A stretch of 64,000 nt of DNA from Clostridia bacterium (GTDB lineage Bacteria > Bacillota > Clostridia > TANB77 > CAG-465): assembly GCA_017626395.1 (NCBI GenBank), contig JAGAIU010000068.1:1-64000 (forward strand), given 5' to 3'. How positions within the stretch are numbered: position 1 is the first letter of the stretch; each line of letters begins with the position of its first letter. Below the pieces are notes generated by a model. That model did no database searches. It was not told the DNA's origin and was given only the letters and a program-made list of their open reading frames with translations. Shown here one piece after another: positions 8,595-16,132 of this stretch. Made by a program: the position numbers and the translations under genes.

Positions 8595-10022
8595 CTAACT
8601 TATTCCTATATTATTTTGTGTAGGTTCTTCTACCTTTTCTACTATTTCTTGCCCATCTTTATCTACTTGCTTTTCTAGAATATCTGATTGTGTATCTTTT
8701 AAGTATTGTTCTGCATCCATAACCGGATCTGTAAAATAATCTGGACTTGAATATTCTTCTTTTTCTTTATTTTCAGAAGCTACAACAAATTCAATTATAT
8801 TTTTATTAAAAAATTCTTTTTCTATTTCGTATATATCGTATTTTACTATAATATTATATACTTCATCTTTTCCTTCTTCTATTTTAGCAGTTATTTGAGC
8901 TAAATATCTTTTTGATGGATTTGAATATGATATATTTTTTAATTTATTTACAACATCTGTATATAAATCTTTAGCAGCTTCCTTTAAGCCATCACTATAT
9001 TCTGTTCCAATTACCAAATTACATGTATCTATAAATAAATTATCTTCCACAAGACCATAAGAATCTGTTTCTATAAATTTTTTAGTAGTATATGCATATG
9101 GTATTGCTTTAAATGTTACATCAAACATCTTCGTATCATTTGCATATCTCTTATATATTGCAACTTTGTCTTTATTTTCATATAGACTTATCTTTTCTAT
9201 AGTTTCATCTTCAAGTGGAATATATACCAATTTTGGTGAAATACTGTATTGGAAATTTTCCCCATTATATTTTTCTAAAGCTTTACTACTTAAAACATCT
9301 TCAATTTTAGTTTCAATTGTAAATACTTGTTTTATATCAAAAGGTTCAAATTTATTTAAGTCAATATTTATTCCTTTATATTCATAAGTTACATTTCCTT
9401 CTACATCACAAAATTCTTTACAATACATTGTAGATAGTACATTATTAAAAATATATACATCTGTACAGTTATATATATGATCATAAAGTACATTTTTATC
9501 TTGAATATTTGCTTCTGAATATAAATTATTTGCTTCTTGCTCTAGAATCTTATTAATTTTATCTTGAAGACTTTTATCTTTTAATCCATCTACTTTATAA
9601 TATGAAACATCTATCTTTTTACCTTCTAAGTTTCTTGAATAATCATAGAAAAAACCTATCTGATGAAGATATTCTTTTGTAACTGTATAATTAAGTCCTT
9701 CATAATAATATTTTTCACCCACAACAAGATGACTTTCGCTATTACTATCTCCCTCTTTACCTTGTTCTTCTTCGTCTTTAGTTACAACACTATATATTAC
9801 AACAGACATTATTACTGCCAAAACACATATTAAGCCAATTATAATCTTCTTATCTATTAGTTTTTTTGTGTTTTCAGTAACTTTTTCTTTATTTACTACT
9901 TCTTTTTTTGGTGTTTCTATTTCTTCTTCTAGTACAATTTCTTCTCCTGCAATGACACTTCTTCTTTTTGATGATACATTAGTATCTATCTCTTTAGTTT
10001 GATCATTCTCTGAATTATACAT
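8595..10022 (-). CDS. Single-pass membrane protein with large extracytoplasmic domain, function unknown
   Basis: 475 residues. A charged cytoplasmic part (1-74) is followed by one membrane helix (about 75-98, IIIGLICVLAVIMSVVIYSV) and an extracytoplasmic domain of about 370 residues. The stretch INIDLNKFEPFDIKQVF around 225-245 vaguely resembles the RsiV/DUF3298 type of outer domain, but I cannot confirm that. The start follows GGGAGGTAAACT. The gene is alone between its own promoter and a terminator. The topology fits an envelope sensor or a structural envelope protein. Confidence 0.8.
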   Translation of the reverse strand: MYNSENDQTKEIDTNVSSKRRSVIAGEEIVLEEEIETPKKEVVNKEKVTENTKKLIDKKIIIGLICVLAVIMSVVIYSVVTKDEEEQGKEGDSNSESHLVVGEKYYYEGLNYTVTKEYLHQIGFFYDYSRNLEGKKIDVSYYKVDGLKDKSLQDKINKILEQEANNLYSEANIQDKNVLYDHIYNCTDVYIFNNVLSTMYCKEFCDVEGNVTYEYKGINIDLNKFEPFDIKQVFTIETKIEDVLSSKALEKYNGENFQYSISPKLVYIPLEDETIEKISLYENKDKVAIYKRYANDTKMFDVTFKAIPYAYTTKKFIETDSYGLVEDNLFIDTCNLVIGTEYSDGLKEAAKDLYTDVVNKLKNISYSNPSKRYLAQITAKIEEGKDEVYNIIVKYDIYEIEKEFFNKNIIEFVVASENKEKEEYSSPDYFTDPVMDAEQYLKDTQSDILEKQVDKDGQEIVEKVEEPTQNNIGIS

Positions 10023-10048
10023 AGTTTACCTCCCTAACGTATAGTAAT

Positions 10049-10077
10049 ATATTATCATTTATATAAAAAATATTCAA
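10049..10077 (-). promoter_or_regulatory. Promoter of the 475-aa gene
   Basis: TTGAAT (10072-10077), 17 bp, TAATAT (10049-10054). It is divergent from the 263-aa gene promoter 27 bp away. Confidence 0.65.
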
Positions 10078-10103
10078 TCTTTTTATAAATTTATTACAAA
10101 CTA

Positions 10104-10132
10104 TTGCTTTTTTATGTAAATAATGATATAAT
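10104..10132 (+). promoter_or_regulatory. Promoter of the 263-aa gene
   Basis: TTGCTT (10104-10109), 17 bp, TATAAT (10127-10132). Start site about 10139, immediately before a hairpin-rich leader. Confidence 0.78.
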
Positions 10133-10138
10133 AATGTC

Positions 10139-10215
10139 TCGAAGCACAAAAGATTGTGGCTTCCAAAAATTTGGAGGCCAGACGGTCTCCATTATAATTA
10201 TTAAAAAGGAGGAAA
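10139..10215 (+). promoter_or_regulatory. Structured 5' leader with mutually exclusive hairpins
   Basis: Three GC-rich helices can form in an otherwise very AT-rich region. A pairs 10141-10149 with 10154-10163 (one bulge). B pairs 10158-10167 with 10170-10179 (one G-U). C pairs 10173-10179 with 10184-10190 (one G-U). A and B share bases, as do B and C, so the RNA can be A+C or B. It ends in a strong AAGGAGG. This looks like an attenuator or switch, but no known class is recognised. Confidence 0.55.
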
Positions 10216-10222
10216 AAAGATT

Positions 10223-11014
10223 ATGAATTTTAATTGTAATCAAAAAGAAATCAAACAGGAGGTTTGTAATCCTAAAAAAGGAAAAACTATTAAACAAACA
10301 AATTTATGTGACAGATATGTATTACTAGAATCACCTAAAGGAAAAGTGACTTACAAAGTAAGCAAACAAATATCTGATGTATTTGAAAGTAGAAACTATC
10401 AAGGATTTTTCAGATTGTTAGGCTTAATTGAAAATCAATTAGATGAGCACTTATCTTTTACTGTTGAGTTAGACTATATAACATTGGAAGCATTTAAACG
10501 TTGTTGCGAACAAGACAAACGTGGATATATTAATTTAAAAAATAGAATTGGAACCAGAATCTTTGAATTATTAAACGACTTATCTATAAGAAAGACATCT
10601 ATAAGTTCAGAAGAAATTCTAGATAAATACTTATGCAATTCAGACTTAGATGCTTTAAAAGAATATTACGAAAAATATCATGACATAGTAATGGATTGTT
10701 TTAGTAAAGACTACTCTACATTATGTTTATATGATATTATATATAATGGAAGTACAACCGCTCAATTCTTAGACAAACTACATGTTTCTATCAAAGATGA
10801 AGACGAATGCATAATAAAAAAAGACTTTGCATGTAGATTAATGATTGAGTATTTAACTGAAATGTCAGCCCATGCTAGTGAAAAGACTCGCGAAGAGCTT
10901 TCATATCAAATGTCAGTAATAAATAAAAACTTTGATAATCTTGACTGCCATACATTATCTACCATTTCAAACGAAATGAGATTAATTATTGACAGAGTTT
11001 ACAATTTAATATAA
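10223..11014 (+). CDS. Hypothetical cytoplasmic protein (263 aa)
   Basis: No family recognised. The product is 263 residues, charged and largely helical, with no signal peptide or membrane segment. The first 30 residues are Lys/Asn-rich with two Cys, and four more Cys occur in the body (CCEQ at about 93-94, LCN, DCF). It starts at an ATG after AAGGAGG. It is monocistronic, with its own promoter, a bistable leader and a perfect terminator. The leader implies control at the RNA level. Confidence 0.85.
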   Translation: MNFNCNQKEIKQEVCNPKKGKTIKQTNLCDRYVLLESPKGKVTYKVSKQISDVFESRNYQGFFRLLGLIENQLDEHLSFTVELDYITLEAFKRCCEQDKRGYINLKNRIGTRIFELLNDLSIRKTSISSEEILDKYLCNSDLDALKEYYEKYHDIVMDCFSKDYSTLCLYDIIYNGSTTAQFLDKLHVSIKDEDECIIKKDFACRLMIEYLTEMSAHASEKTREELSYQMSVINKNFDNLDCHTLSTISNEMRLIIDRVYNLI

Positions 11015-11019
11015 CTGTT

Positions 11020-11050
11020 AGAGAGAAGTATATACTTCTCTCTTTTATTT
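11020..11050 (+). terminator. Terminator of the 263-aa gene
   Basis: AGAGAGAAG/CTTCTCTCT stem (11020-11043), six-base loop, then TTTATTT. The run overlaps the next promoter's -35. Confidence 0.88.
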
Positions 11051-11077
11051 GACATAATATTACACTTATGTTATAAT
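11049..11077 (+). promoter_or_regulatory. Promoter of the 128-aa gene
   Basis: TTGACA (11049-11054), 17 bp, TATAAT (11072-11077): full consensus. Confidence 0.9.
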
Positions 11078-11130
11078 ATTATCGTTACATAAATTAATTA
11101 CCTAAATATAATTAGAAAGGAAGAAAAAAT

Positions 11131-11517
11131 ATGAAAAATAATGTAATGTATTTTGGTTATGGCAAAGAAAATTTTGGCTATGACAAGGAGCTAGGAAACA
11201 GCCTAGAAGTAAATTTTAATAAAGTTGAAGGTGCAGGAATTGCATTAATTAAAGGAAAACATATAGATGTCTTCCCTCACCAATTAAACTTAAAAATCAC
11301 TAATAACAGTGATAATAAAACTATGGTAAGAATTGAAAAGAAATTTTATAATGATGTAAAAACAGGATTTCACCTTATCTTACCTAAGTCTGATGAATGC
11401 ACAACAGTTTCTTTTGATGGTAAAGAACAAAAAGAAATTAAAGAACTAGTTGTTGCAGTACTTCATGAAGATAATTTAGGAATAGATTCTACTTCTATTT
11501 CATTACATATTAATTAA
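11131..11517 (+). CDS. Hypothetical protein (128 aa)
   Basis: No family recognised. A 128-residue soluble protein with predicted beta-rich character (alternating LNLKITNNS, MVRIEKKFY, TSISLHIN strands), no Cys-rich or membrane segment. The ATG follows AAAGGAAG. It has its own consensus promoter and a perfect terminator, so strong constitutive expression is inferred. The immunoglobulin-like strand pattern suggests a small beta-sandwich, but this is a guess. Confidence 0.85.
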   Translation: MKNNVMYFGYGKENFGYDKELGNSLEVNFNKVEGAGIALIKGKHIDVFPHQLNLKITNNSDNKTMVRIEKKFYNDVKTGFHLILPKSDECTTVSFDGKEQKEIKELVVAVLHEDNLGIDSTSISLHIN

Positions 11518-11520
11518 ATA

Positions 11521-11558
11521 AAAAAATAGCAAGCATAAATTATGCTTGTTATTTTTTT
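11521..11558 (+). terminator. Terminator of the 128-aa gene
   Basis: AATAGCAAGCATA/TATGCTTGTTATT stem (one G-U) followed by a T run. Confidence 0.9.
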
Positions 11559-11572
11559 ACATTATTTTTAGG

Positions 11573-11605
11573 TAAAAAAACTCCACCGTTTCTGTAACGA
11601 TGGAG
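11573..11605 (-). terminator. Terminator of the free-standing RNA
   Basis: CTCCA-C-CGTT / AACG-A-TGGAG stem (11581-11605), five-base loop, then seven U on the minus strand. Confidence 0.88.
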
Positions 11606-11816
11606 AAAATTGAGAAGAGTAGTAAAAGTAAGAACTCTTAAAATTATTAAAATAGAAGGATGGATCACGAGCGTTATATGATCCTTTTTTCTAAATATGT
11701 AAGGTTACCCTTACTTTAAGTTTCTCTCCCCTCTGCACTTGGGAAATAACTTATTTAATTAAATAACTTTATGTGTTCTCGATAAAAAATCTTTTTTCGT
11801 CCGTACTTTTAACTAC
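11574..11816 (-). ncRNA. Free-standing structured RNA, 6S RNA candidate
   Basis: No ORF lies here, yet the minus strand has a good promoter (11823-11851), a predicted start at 11816 and a strong terminator. The first 18 nt (11816-11799) pair with 11619-11635 in a long closing stem with a bulge and a mismatch. This encloses about 200 nt, as in 6S RNA. Inside are two clear hairpins: 11662-11667 with 11679-11684, and 11699-11704 with 11709-11714. No gene follows on this strand, so it is not a leader. The class is inferred from length and closing stem only; the upper part looks more branched than a classical 6S rod. Confidence 0.6.
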
Positions 11817-11822
11817 ATCATT

Positions 11823-11851
11823 ATTATAACATTATTTTTATGTAAAGTCAA
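11823..11851 (-). promoter_or_regulatory. Promoter of the free-standing RNA
   Basis: TTGACT (11846-11851), 17 bp, TATAAT (11823-11828). Seven nt downstream is the first base of the RNA's closing stem. Confidence 0.82.
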
Positions 11852-11880
11852 ACTTTTTTAACGTTTTTGTTTAATTTTAG

Positions 11881-12801
11881 TTAAATTTCTATTAAATTTA
11901 TGCCTTCTTTTATAACATTTGCAGATATTTCATATAATTCTTTCTCTTTATCTGACAAATTATATAACTTATTCTCTACCGCTCCATTACTATTAATTTT
12001 AGTTAATGAAGTAATATATACATCTGCCTCTTTATCATAAGAGCATACTGGTAGTTCTACATTTTCATCATATATTATAGCTTTTGTTATTCTTGTTAAA
12101 GCATTTGCCACACCGTAACAAGTATATCCTTGTAGACTAGATACTCTGAACCCTCCCCTTCTTACCTTTTCTTCTATCTCTAACATTTCTTTTTGAGTTA
12201 AATAATCTTCTATGTCATAAGTGTTATTTATTTTAACAGATGTCCATGCCACAAACTGTGTATCCCCATGTTCTCCAAAAACATAACCAGATATACTTTT
12301 AAGTGGAAATTCAAGTTTATTTGCTATTTCATACCTAAGTCTTGATGTTTCAAGCAAAGTTCCAGATCCAATTACTTTGTTATATCCTTTATTGTATAAT
12401 TTGGCAATTTTATATGTCATTATGTCTAAAGGATTACTTGCAACTAGTATAATTCCTTCAAATCCTGAAGCATTTACCTTTTCCATTATCTTGCTTATTA
12501 TTTCATTTGCACCATATATATCTTCCATTCTAGACTTTTTATTAGAACTTTGAGACATACCAGCAGTTATACATAGTATATCTGCATCTTTAATATCTGT
12601 ATATTCTCCATATTTTATATTATTTATATAACTTTTTGAAAATGCTAGACTATGGCACAAGTCTAAAGCTTTTCCTTTTGTTTTTTCTTCGTCTATATCT
12701 ATTAAAACTATCTCATTAATATCTAGTCCTTGATTTATTAAAGAGAAAGCATAACTTATTCCTACATTACCACAACCAATTATTCCTATTTTGTAGCTCA
12801 T
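11881..12801 (-). CDS. ldh: L-lactate dehydrogenase family enzyme
   Basis: 306 residues of the LDH/MDH family: NAD-binding GCGNVG at about 10-15, acidic D at 36 (VLIDID), SNPLDIMTY near 123-131, GSGTLLETSRLR near 144-155 and the catalytic GEHGDTQF near 175-182. It should reduce pyruvate to lactate with NADH. The substrate loop reads AGMSQSSNKKSR: the Gln typical of LDH (not MDH) is present, but the usual KPGETR context is not, so substrate preference could differ. Start follows AAAGGAG. The gene is alone, with its own promoter. Confidence 0.88.
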   Translation of the reverse strand: MSYKIGIIGCGNVGISYAFSLINQGLDINEIVLIDIDEEKTKGKALDLCHSLAFSKSYINNIKYGEYTDIKDADILCITAGMSQSSNKKSRMEDIYGANEIISKIMEKVNASGFEGIILVASNPLDIMTYKIAKLYNKGYNKVIGSGTLLETSRLRYEIANKLEFPLKSISGYVFGEHGDTQFVAWTSVKINNTYDIEDYLTQKEMLEIEEKVRRGGFRVSSLQGYTCYGVANALTRITKAIIYDENVELPVCSYDKEADVYITSLTKINSNGAVENKLYNLSDKEKELYEISANVIKEGINLIEI

Positions 12802-12844
12802 TTATATTCTCCTTTCGATATTAATATATCTGTATAAAAATGAT

Positions 12845-12872
12845 TTTATACCAATTATATTAAAACTTTCAA
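12845..12872 (-). promoter_or_regulatory. Promoter of ldh
   Basis: TTGAAA (12867-12872), 16 bp, TATAAA (12845-12850). Confidence 0.65.
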
Positions 12873-12942
12873 TATAAATACAAAAACAAAATAAATTTTT
12901 ACAATTTCTGGTTAATACATCTGGCATAATAATTTATAATGC

Positions 12943-12971
12943 AGAAAAGAACCTACTAAAAAAGTAGGTTC
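12943..12971 (-). terminator. Hairpin after the 63-aa gene
   Basis: GAACCTAC/GTAGGTTC stem (12949-12971), followed by a short U-rich run. It matches the hairpin after the paralogue at 13297-13318. Confidence 0.75.
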
Positions 12972-12975
12972 ATAG

Positions 12976-13167
12976 CTATACAATTAGGTTTAAGAAGGTT
13001 AAGAAAAGTGTAATTATTAATACTTTTACAACTAAAACTAATGTTTCAAACATTATATTAATAATCCCATTTTTTCTTTTATCTTTAGTATTTAGATGCT
13101 TTCTTATATGAAAAACTACCAATAATAAAGTTAAAGTCAAAATAACAATTAATAATATAATATTCAT
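12976..13167 (-). CDS. Small two-helix membrane protein, copy 2 (63 aa)
   Basis: 63 residues: helix 1 (about 3-20), a basic turn (RKHLNTKDKRKN) and helix 2 (about 40-62). The start follows AAAGGAGGG. It is a paralogue of the gene at 13304-13513, with which it shares MNIILLI at the start and FLNLI near the end. Function unknown; small basic-loop hairpins of this type include holin-like proteins, toxins and membrane stress regulators, and nothing here separates these. Confidence 0.78.
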   Translation of the reverse strand: MNIILLIVILTLTLLLVVFHIRKHLNTKDKRKNGIINIMFETLVLVVKVLIITLFLTFLNLIV

Positions 13168-13223
13168 CTTCTTTCCCTCCTTTAAAATTATTTTTAGGAT
13201 TTCCTATATTGTGCTATATTTTG

Positions 13224-13253
13224 ATAATAGCATATTTTGACTAAAATAATCAA
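13224..13253 (-). promoter_or_regulatory. Putative promoter of the 63-aa gene
   Basis: TTGATT (13248-13253), 18 bp, extended -10 TGCTATTAT (-10 at 13224-13229). TGCTAT and ATAGCA form a small dyad over and after the -10, a possible operator. Confidence 0.5.
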
Positions 13254-13289
13254 CCCTTATATAAATATTGTATTTTTGTCAAAATTCAT

Positions 13290-13318
13290 AAAAAAAGGAC
13301 CTACTAAATAGTAGGTCC
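13290..13318 (-). terminator. Terminator of the 69-aa gene
   Basis: GGACCTAC/GTAGGTCC stem (13297-13318) and a U-tract. The stop codon of the gene lies inside the stem. Confidence 0.88.
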
Positions 13319-13513
13319 AAGTTTTGATATTAAATTAAGGAAGTACAAGAAAAATATAATTACTAATATTATTGCAATTATCGTTATAGTTATAAACACT
13401 ATATTAATAATCTTCTTTTTTCTTCTGTCTATAATGTCTAAATATTTGCTTACCAGAAAACTAGCAAATAATAAAATTAAAATAAATATAATAATTAATA
13501 ATATAATATTCAT
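13304..13513 (-). CDS. Small two-helix membrane protein, copy 1 (69 aa)
   Basis: The open frame extends up to 13597, but GGAGGGG sits just before the ATG at 13513, and the paralogue starts at the same residue, so the 69-residue form is right. Helix 1 (about 3-22), basic turn (DIIDRRKKK) and helix 2 (about 36-60) resemble the downstream copy. The last four codons read through the terminator stem. Function unknown. Confidence 0.78.
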   Translation of the reverse strand: MNIILLIIIFILILLFASFLVSKYLDIIDRRKKKIINIVFITITIIAIILVIIFFLYFLNLISKLGPTI

Positions 13514-13569
13514 TTTCTTCCCCTCCTTCAAAATTATTTTTAGGATATCCTTTGTTGCATCATATTTGT

Positions 13570-13597
13570 ATTTTAACACATTTTTTCTGTTAGTCAA
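13570..13597 (-). promoter_or_regulatory. Putative promoter of the 69-aa gene
   Basis: TTGACT (13592-13597), 16 bp, TAAAAT (13570-13575). Confidence 0.55.
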
Positions 13598-13607
13598 TTA
13601 TTCTTTA

Positions 13608-14018
13608 TTAAAAAGATAAATATTGCATTATTTTGTCAAATTCATCTCGCGTAATTTCATATATTCCATTGTATGGTTCTTCGATATAACATTGACCATC
13701 TTTTTCATACACATATATTACTTGGTTTGTTTCTACAAATGTTACTTTATAATATTCTTCACAATTTGGTGTATCATTTACACTTTTTGTTTTAGTAGTT
13801 CTTTCACTAGTAATGTTTTCTACAATTTCTAAAATTAATCCTCTACTACTTACTTCTATTTTTCCACCAGAAGTGTTTTTTTGTGATACAACAGAAGCAA
13901 TATTTTCTACATCTTTTATTACTAACGTATATTTTTTTCCAGTGGCTAGTATAATAGCTACAATTATTGATATTACTGCAATTATAAATATGCCAAATCT
14001 TAGTTTATTTATTTTCAT
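13608..14018 (-). CDS. Membrane-anchored protein, DUF5301-like (136 aa)
   Basis: 136 residues: an N-terminal membrane helix (about 8-26), then an extracytoplasmic domain beginning KYTLVIKDVENIASV. Size and layout recall the DUF5301 group of Clostridia, which is uncharacterised; the match is by impression only. Two Cys (NCEEYY, GQCYIE) could form a disulfide. The ATG follows AGGAGGAATT, which overlaps the end of the upstream GNAT gene region (13 bp between them), so the two are co-transcribed. Confidence 0.72.
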   Translation of the reverse strand: MKINKLRFGIFIIAVISIIVAIILATGKKYTLVIKDVENIASVVSQKNTSGGKIEVSSRGLILEIVENITSERTTKTKSVNDTPNCEEYYKVTFVETNQVIYVYEKDGQCYIEEPYNGIYEITRDEFDKIMQYLSF

Positions 14019-14031
14019 AATTCCTCCTATA

Positions 14032-14577
14032 CTATTCTACTTCTATCCAATACTTTAAATAATCATATCCATCATCTTCATTATGATATGTTTCTTTGTA
14101 TATTCCACCATTTTTCTTTATTGTTTTTAAAGATGGTATATTAAAGTCTTTACATGTTATTAATACTCTTTTTCTATCTTTTTTCCAAATTTCAGCTAAT
14201 GTCTCTTTTAGCATATCGTAAGCATAACCTTTTCCTCTTTGAGTTGGTCTTATACTATATCCAATAAATCCACCAAATTTCATAAGGATAGGTACCTCTT
14301 TCCATCTAATATTTACCATTCCTACAATTTCGTTATTATCATTAATAACTAGATATACAGACTGAGAAGAAAAATCTTTAGGTAGTTTTTCTTCATCTTC
14401 ATCATTTTTTAGTTCTTCTAGCCATTCTTCAAAAGTCTTTTCTTTTAAATGTTCAAAATTTCTAATGCCTTCATATCTGTCTAATCCAGGTATTAGTTCG
14501 CTCTTTTCATATTCATCAAACATATCTAAAACATCCTGTTTATCTTCAATTCTAACTTTACGAATAGTAACGTTCAT
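14032..14577 (-). CDS. GNAT-family N-acetyltransferase
   Basis: 181 residues. The acetyl-CoA motif A is GYSIRPTQRGKGYAYDMLKE at about 114-133 (R/Q-x-x-G-x-G/A), followed by VLITCKDFNIPSLKTIKKNG, the motif B Asn/Ser region. It should transfer an acetyl group to an amine of a small molecule or protein; the N-terminal 100 residues are longer than minimal GNATs and resemble YhhY/YjcK-type members. Start follows TTAGGAGTG. It forms an operon with the following membrane protein gene. Confidence 0.9.
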   Translation of the reverse strand: MNVTIRKVRIEDKQDVLDMFDEYEKSELIPGLDRYEGIRNFEHLKEKTFEEWLEELKNDEDEEKLPKDFSSQSVYLVINDNNEIVGMVNIRWKEVPILMKFGGFIGYSIRPTQRGKGYAYDMLKETLAEIWKKDRKRVLITCKDFNIPSLKTIKKNGGIYKETYHNEDDGYDYLKYWIEVE

Positions 14578-14642
14578 TATATCACTCCTAACTTATATAT
14601 GTTATTTATATCATAAGAAACCAAAAATTGGAACATATAAAT

Positions 14643-14664
14643 AAAAAAACACCATAAAATGGTG
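14643..14664 (-). terminator. Terminator of the tetR-patatin operon
   Basis: CACCAT/ATGGTG stem (14650-14664) followed by seven U on the minus strand. Confidence 0.85.
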
Positions 14665-14670
14665 CTTTTA

Positions 14671-15513
14671 TTATTTATTTAAATATTCTTTTAACTTATT
14701 TATTGAATCATTTGCATCTTCTATACCTAAATCATACATTTGCTGTAATTTTTTAACATCTTTTTCTACTCTTTTAATATCTACTAGCCTAGATGGTCTA
14801 ATTACAAATATTTTATTTTCCTTTTCAAGTTCCAATATTTTTTCTACCTGCTCATTATACTTTTTATATCTGTTATTAATAGTATTTACAAAATTTGGAT
14901 ATTTACTATAAAAAATGTTAGGAATAACTTCATTACTTTTCTTTTTCCTATAATCTATTGGTCTTGTAAGTATAACTATAATCTTATCCATATCCATTTC
15001 TAGCATTTTTTCTATAGGAATACTATCTGCTGTACCACCATCTAAATATTTAACTCCATTTATTTCGACAAATTTAGATACGAATGGCATAGAACCTGAT
15101 GCACGCAAATATTCCATTTTTTGTTTTAAATCATCTATCAAAATATACTCTGCTTTTCCTGTCTCTACATTGGTTACTACTGCATAAAACTTTTCCGGCT
15201 CATTTTTATATCTTTCATAGTCAAAAATATCTAGTTCATTGGGAACTGTATCAAAGCAAAATTCTTTATTCATAATATTACCTGTTTTAAGTAAAGGTCT
15301 CATTCCCATATATCTTTTATCATTTGCATATTTTAAATTATATCTTAAAGCTCTTCCTCTTTGCTTAGATTTATAATTTACACCAAATAAAGCCCCTGCA
15401 GATACCCCAATAATAGTATCTATTTTAATATTATTATCTAAAAATATATCCAATACACCTGCTGTATAAAGCCCACGCATAGCTCCACCTTCTAAAAGTA
15501 ATCCTACTTTCAT
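14671..15513 (-). CDS. Patatin-like phospholipase (RssA/YjjU type)
   Basis: 280 residues. The oxyanion loop LLLEGGAMRGLYTAGVLD (about 5-22), nucleophile GVSAG (about 38-42, Ser) and catalytic DGG (about 158-160, YLDGGTADSIPI) make the Ser-Asp dyad of patatin lipases complete. No signal peptide, so it acts inside the cell as an acyl hydrolase of unknown lipid substrate. The C-terminal 90 residues are basic and helical, as in YjjU relatives. It starts 13 bp after a TetR gene, which probably controls it. Confidence 0.92.
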   Translation of the reverse strand: MKVGLLLEGGAMRGLYTAGVLDIFLDNNIKIDTIIGVSAGALFGVNYKSKQRGRALRYNLKYANDKRYMGMRPLLKTGNIMNKEFCFDTVPNELDIFDYERYKNEPEKFYAVVTNVETGKAEYILIDDLKQKMEYLRASGSMPFVSKFVEINGVKYLDGGTADSIPIEKMLEMDMDKIIVILTRPIDYRKKKSNEVIPNIFYSKYPNFVNTINNRYKKYNEQVEKILELEKENKIFVIRPSRLVDIKRVEKDVKKLQQMYDLGIEDANDSINKLKEYLNK

Positions 15514-15526
15514 TTTACACTCCTTA

Positions 15527-16111
15527 TTATCTTTTCATAATCCCATTTTTTAATACATCTAATTGCATTTTGTATTCTCTCATTCCATCTTCTTTAGACA
15601 CACAACCATTTAAAATAGTTACTTTAGTAACATTAGTTATAACTAAAAGCATATTAATTGCTGCTTTTACTTGATCTATTGTATCAAAATTAGTTTTTGA
15701 AAAGTCTGTTTGTTTTAAAACATTATCTAAATCTAAAGATTTAATTGGAAAAGTTTTTGCTTCTTTTAAATATTCAATCATATGAATATAATATTTAGGT
15801 TTAAAACTTGTATCATCTATATTCTTATCTATATATTCATAGCAAGCTTCAAAAATATTTCCTTGTTTTTTTCTTAAAATATCAAACAACTTTTCCTTCT
15901 CGCTTTTAAATTCTTCTTCAATTATATATTCTATTGCATCTTCTCTACTACTAAAGTATTGATAGAAACTTCCTCTTGCAATATTTGCATCTTCCACTAT
16001 GTTTTTTACAGACATATCTATTAAAGGTACTCTGTCAAATTCTTTTTTTATAGCTTGTATTACTCTTTCTTTTTTACTATCATTTAAATTAAAAAATGTA
16101 ATTGTTGGCAT
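15527..16111 (-). CDS. TetR-family repressor
   Basis: 194 residues. The N-terminal HTH is visible: KERVIQAIKKEFDRVPLIDM, VKNIVEDANIARGSFYQYFSS (about 36-56) and RED. The C-terminal part is a variable helical ligand domain. It is the first gene of a two-gene operon with a patatin lipase. A perfect TGACA-CAA-TGTCA palindrome fills the promoter spacer, so it very likely represses itself and the lipase; a fatty acid or lipid signal is a reasonable guess. Start follows AGGAGGAAAAAGGT. Confidence 0.93.
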   Translation of the reverse strand: MPTITFFNLNDSKKERVIQAIKKEFDRVPLIDMSVKNIVEDANIARGSFYQYFSSREDAIEYIIEEEFKSEKEKLFDILRKKQGNIFEACYEYIDKNIDDTSFKPKYYIHMIEYLKEAKTFPIKSLDLDNVLKQTDFSKTNFDTIDQVKAAINMLLVITNVTKVTILNGCVSKEDGMREYKMQLDVLKNGIMKR

Positions 16112-16132
16112 ACCTTTTTCCTCCTATTTAAT

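Larger units (their letters stand above)
12943..13597 (-). repeat. Tandem duplication of a small-membrane-protein unit
   Basis: Two adjacent units share the same order and related sequence: leader with AAAATTATTTTTAGGAT, GGAGGG ribosome site, ATGAATATTATATTATTAAT start, two-helix membrane protein ending in FLxFLNLI, and a CCTAC/GTAGG terminator. The copies are clearly diverged, so the duplication is not recent. Confidence 0.82.

Noticed and set aside
10223-11517. Prophage or mobile island for the unknown + strand genes
   Set aside because: No integrase, capsid, transposase or flanking direct repeat; base composition matches the surroundings.
11574-11816. T-box or other riboswitch leader
   Set aside because: No gene follows on the minus strand and no T-box AGGGUGGNACCGCG motif is present.
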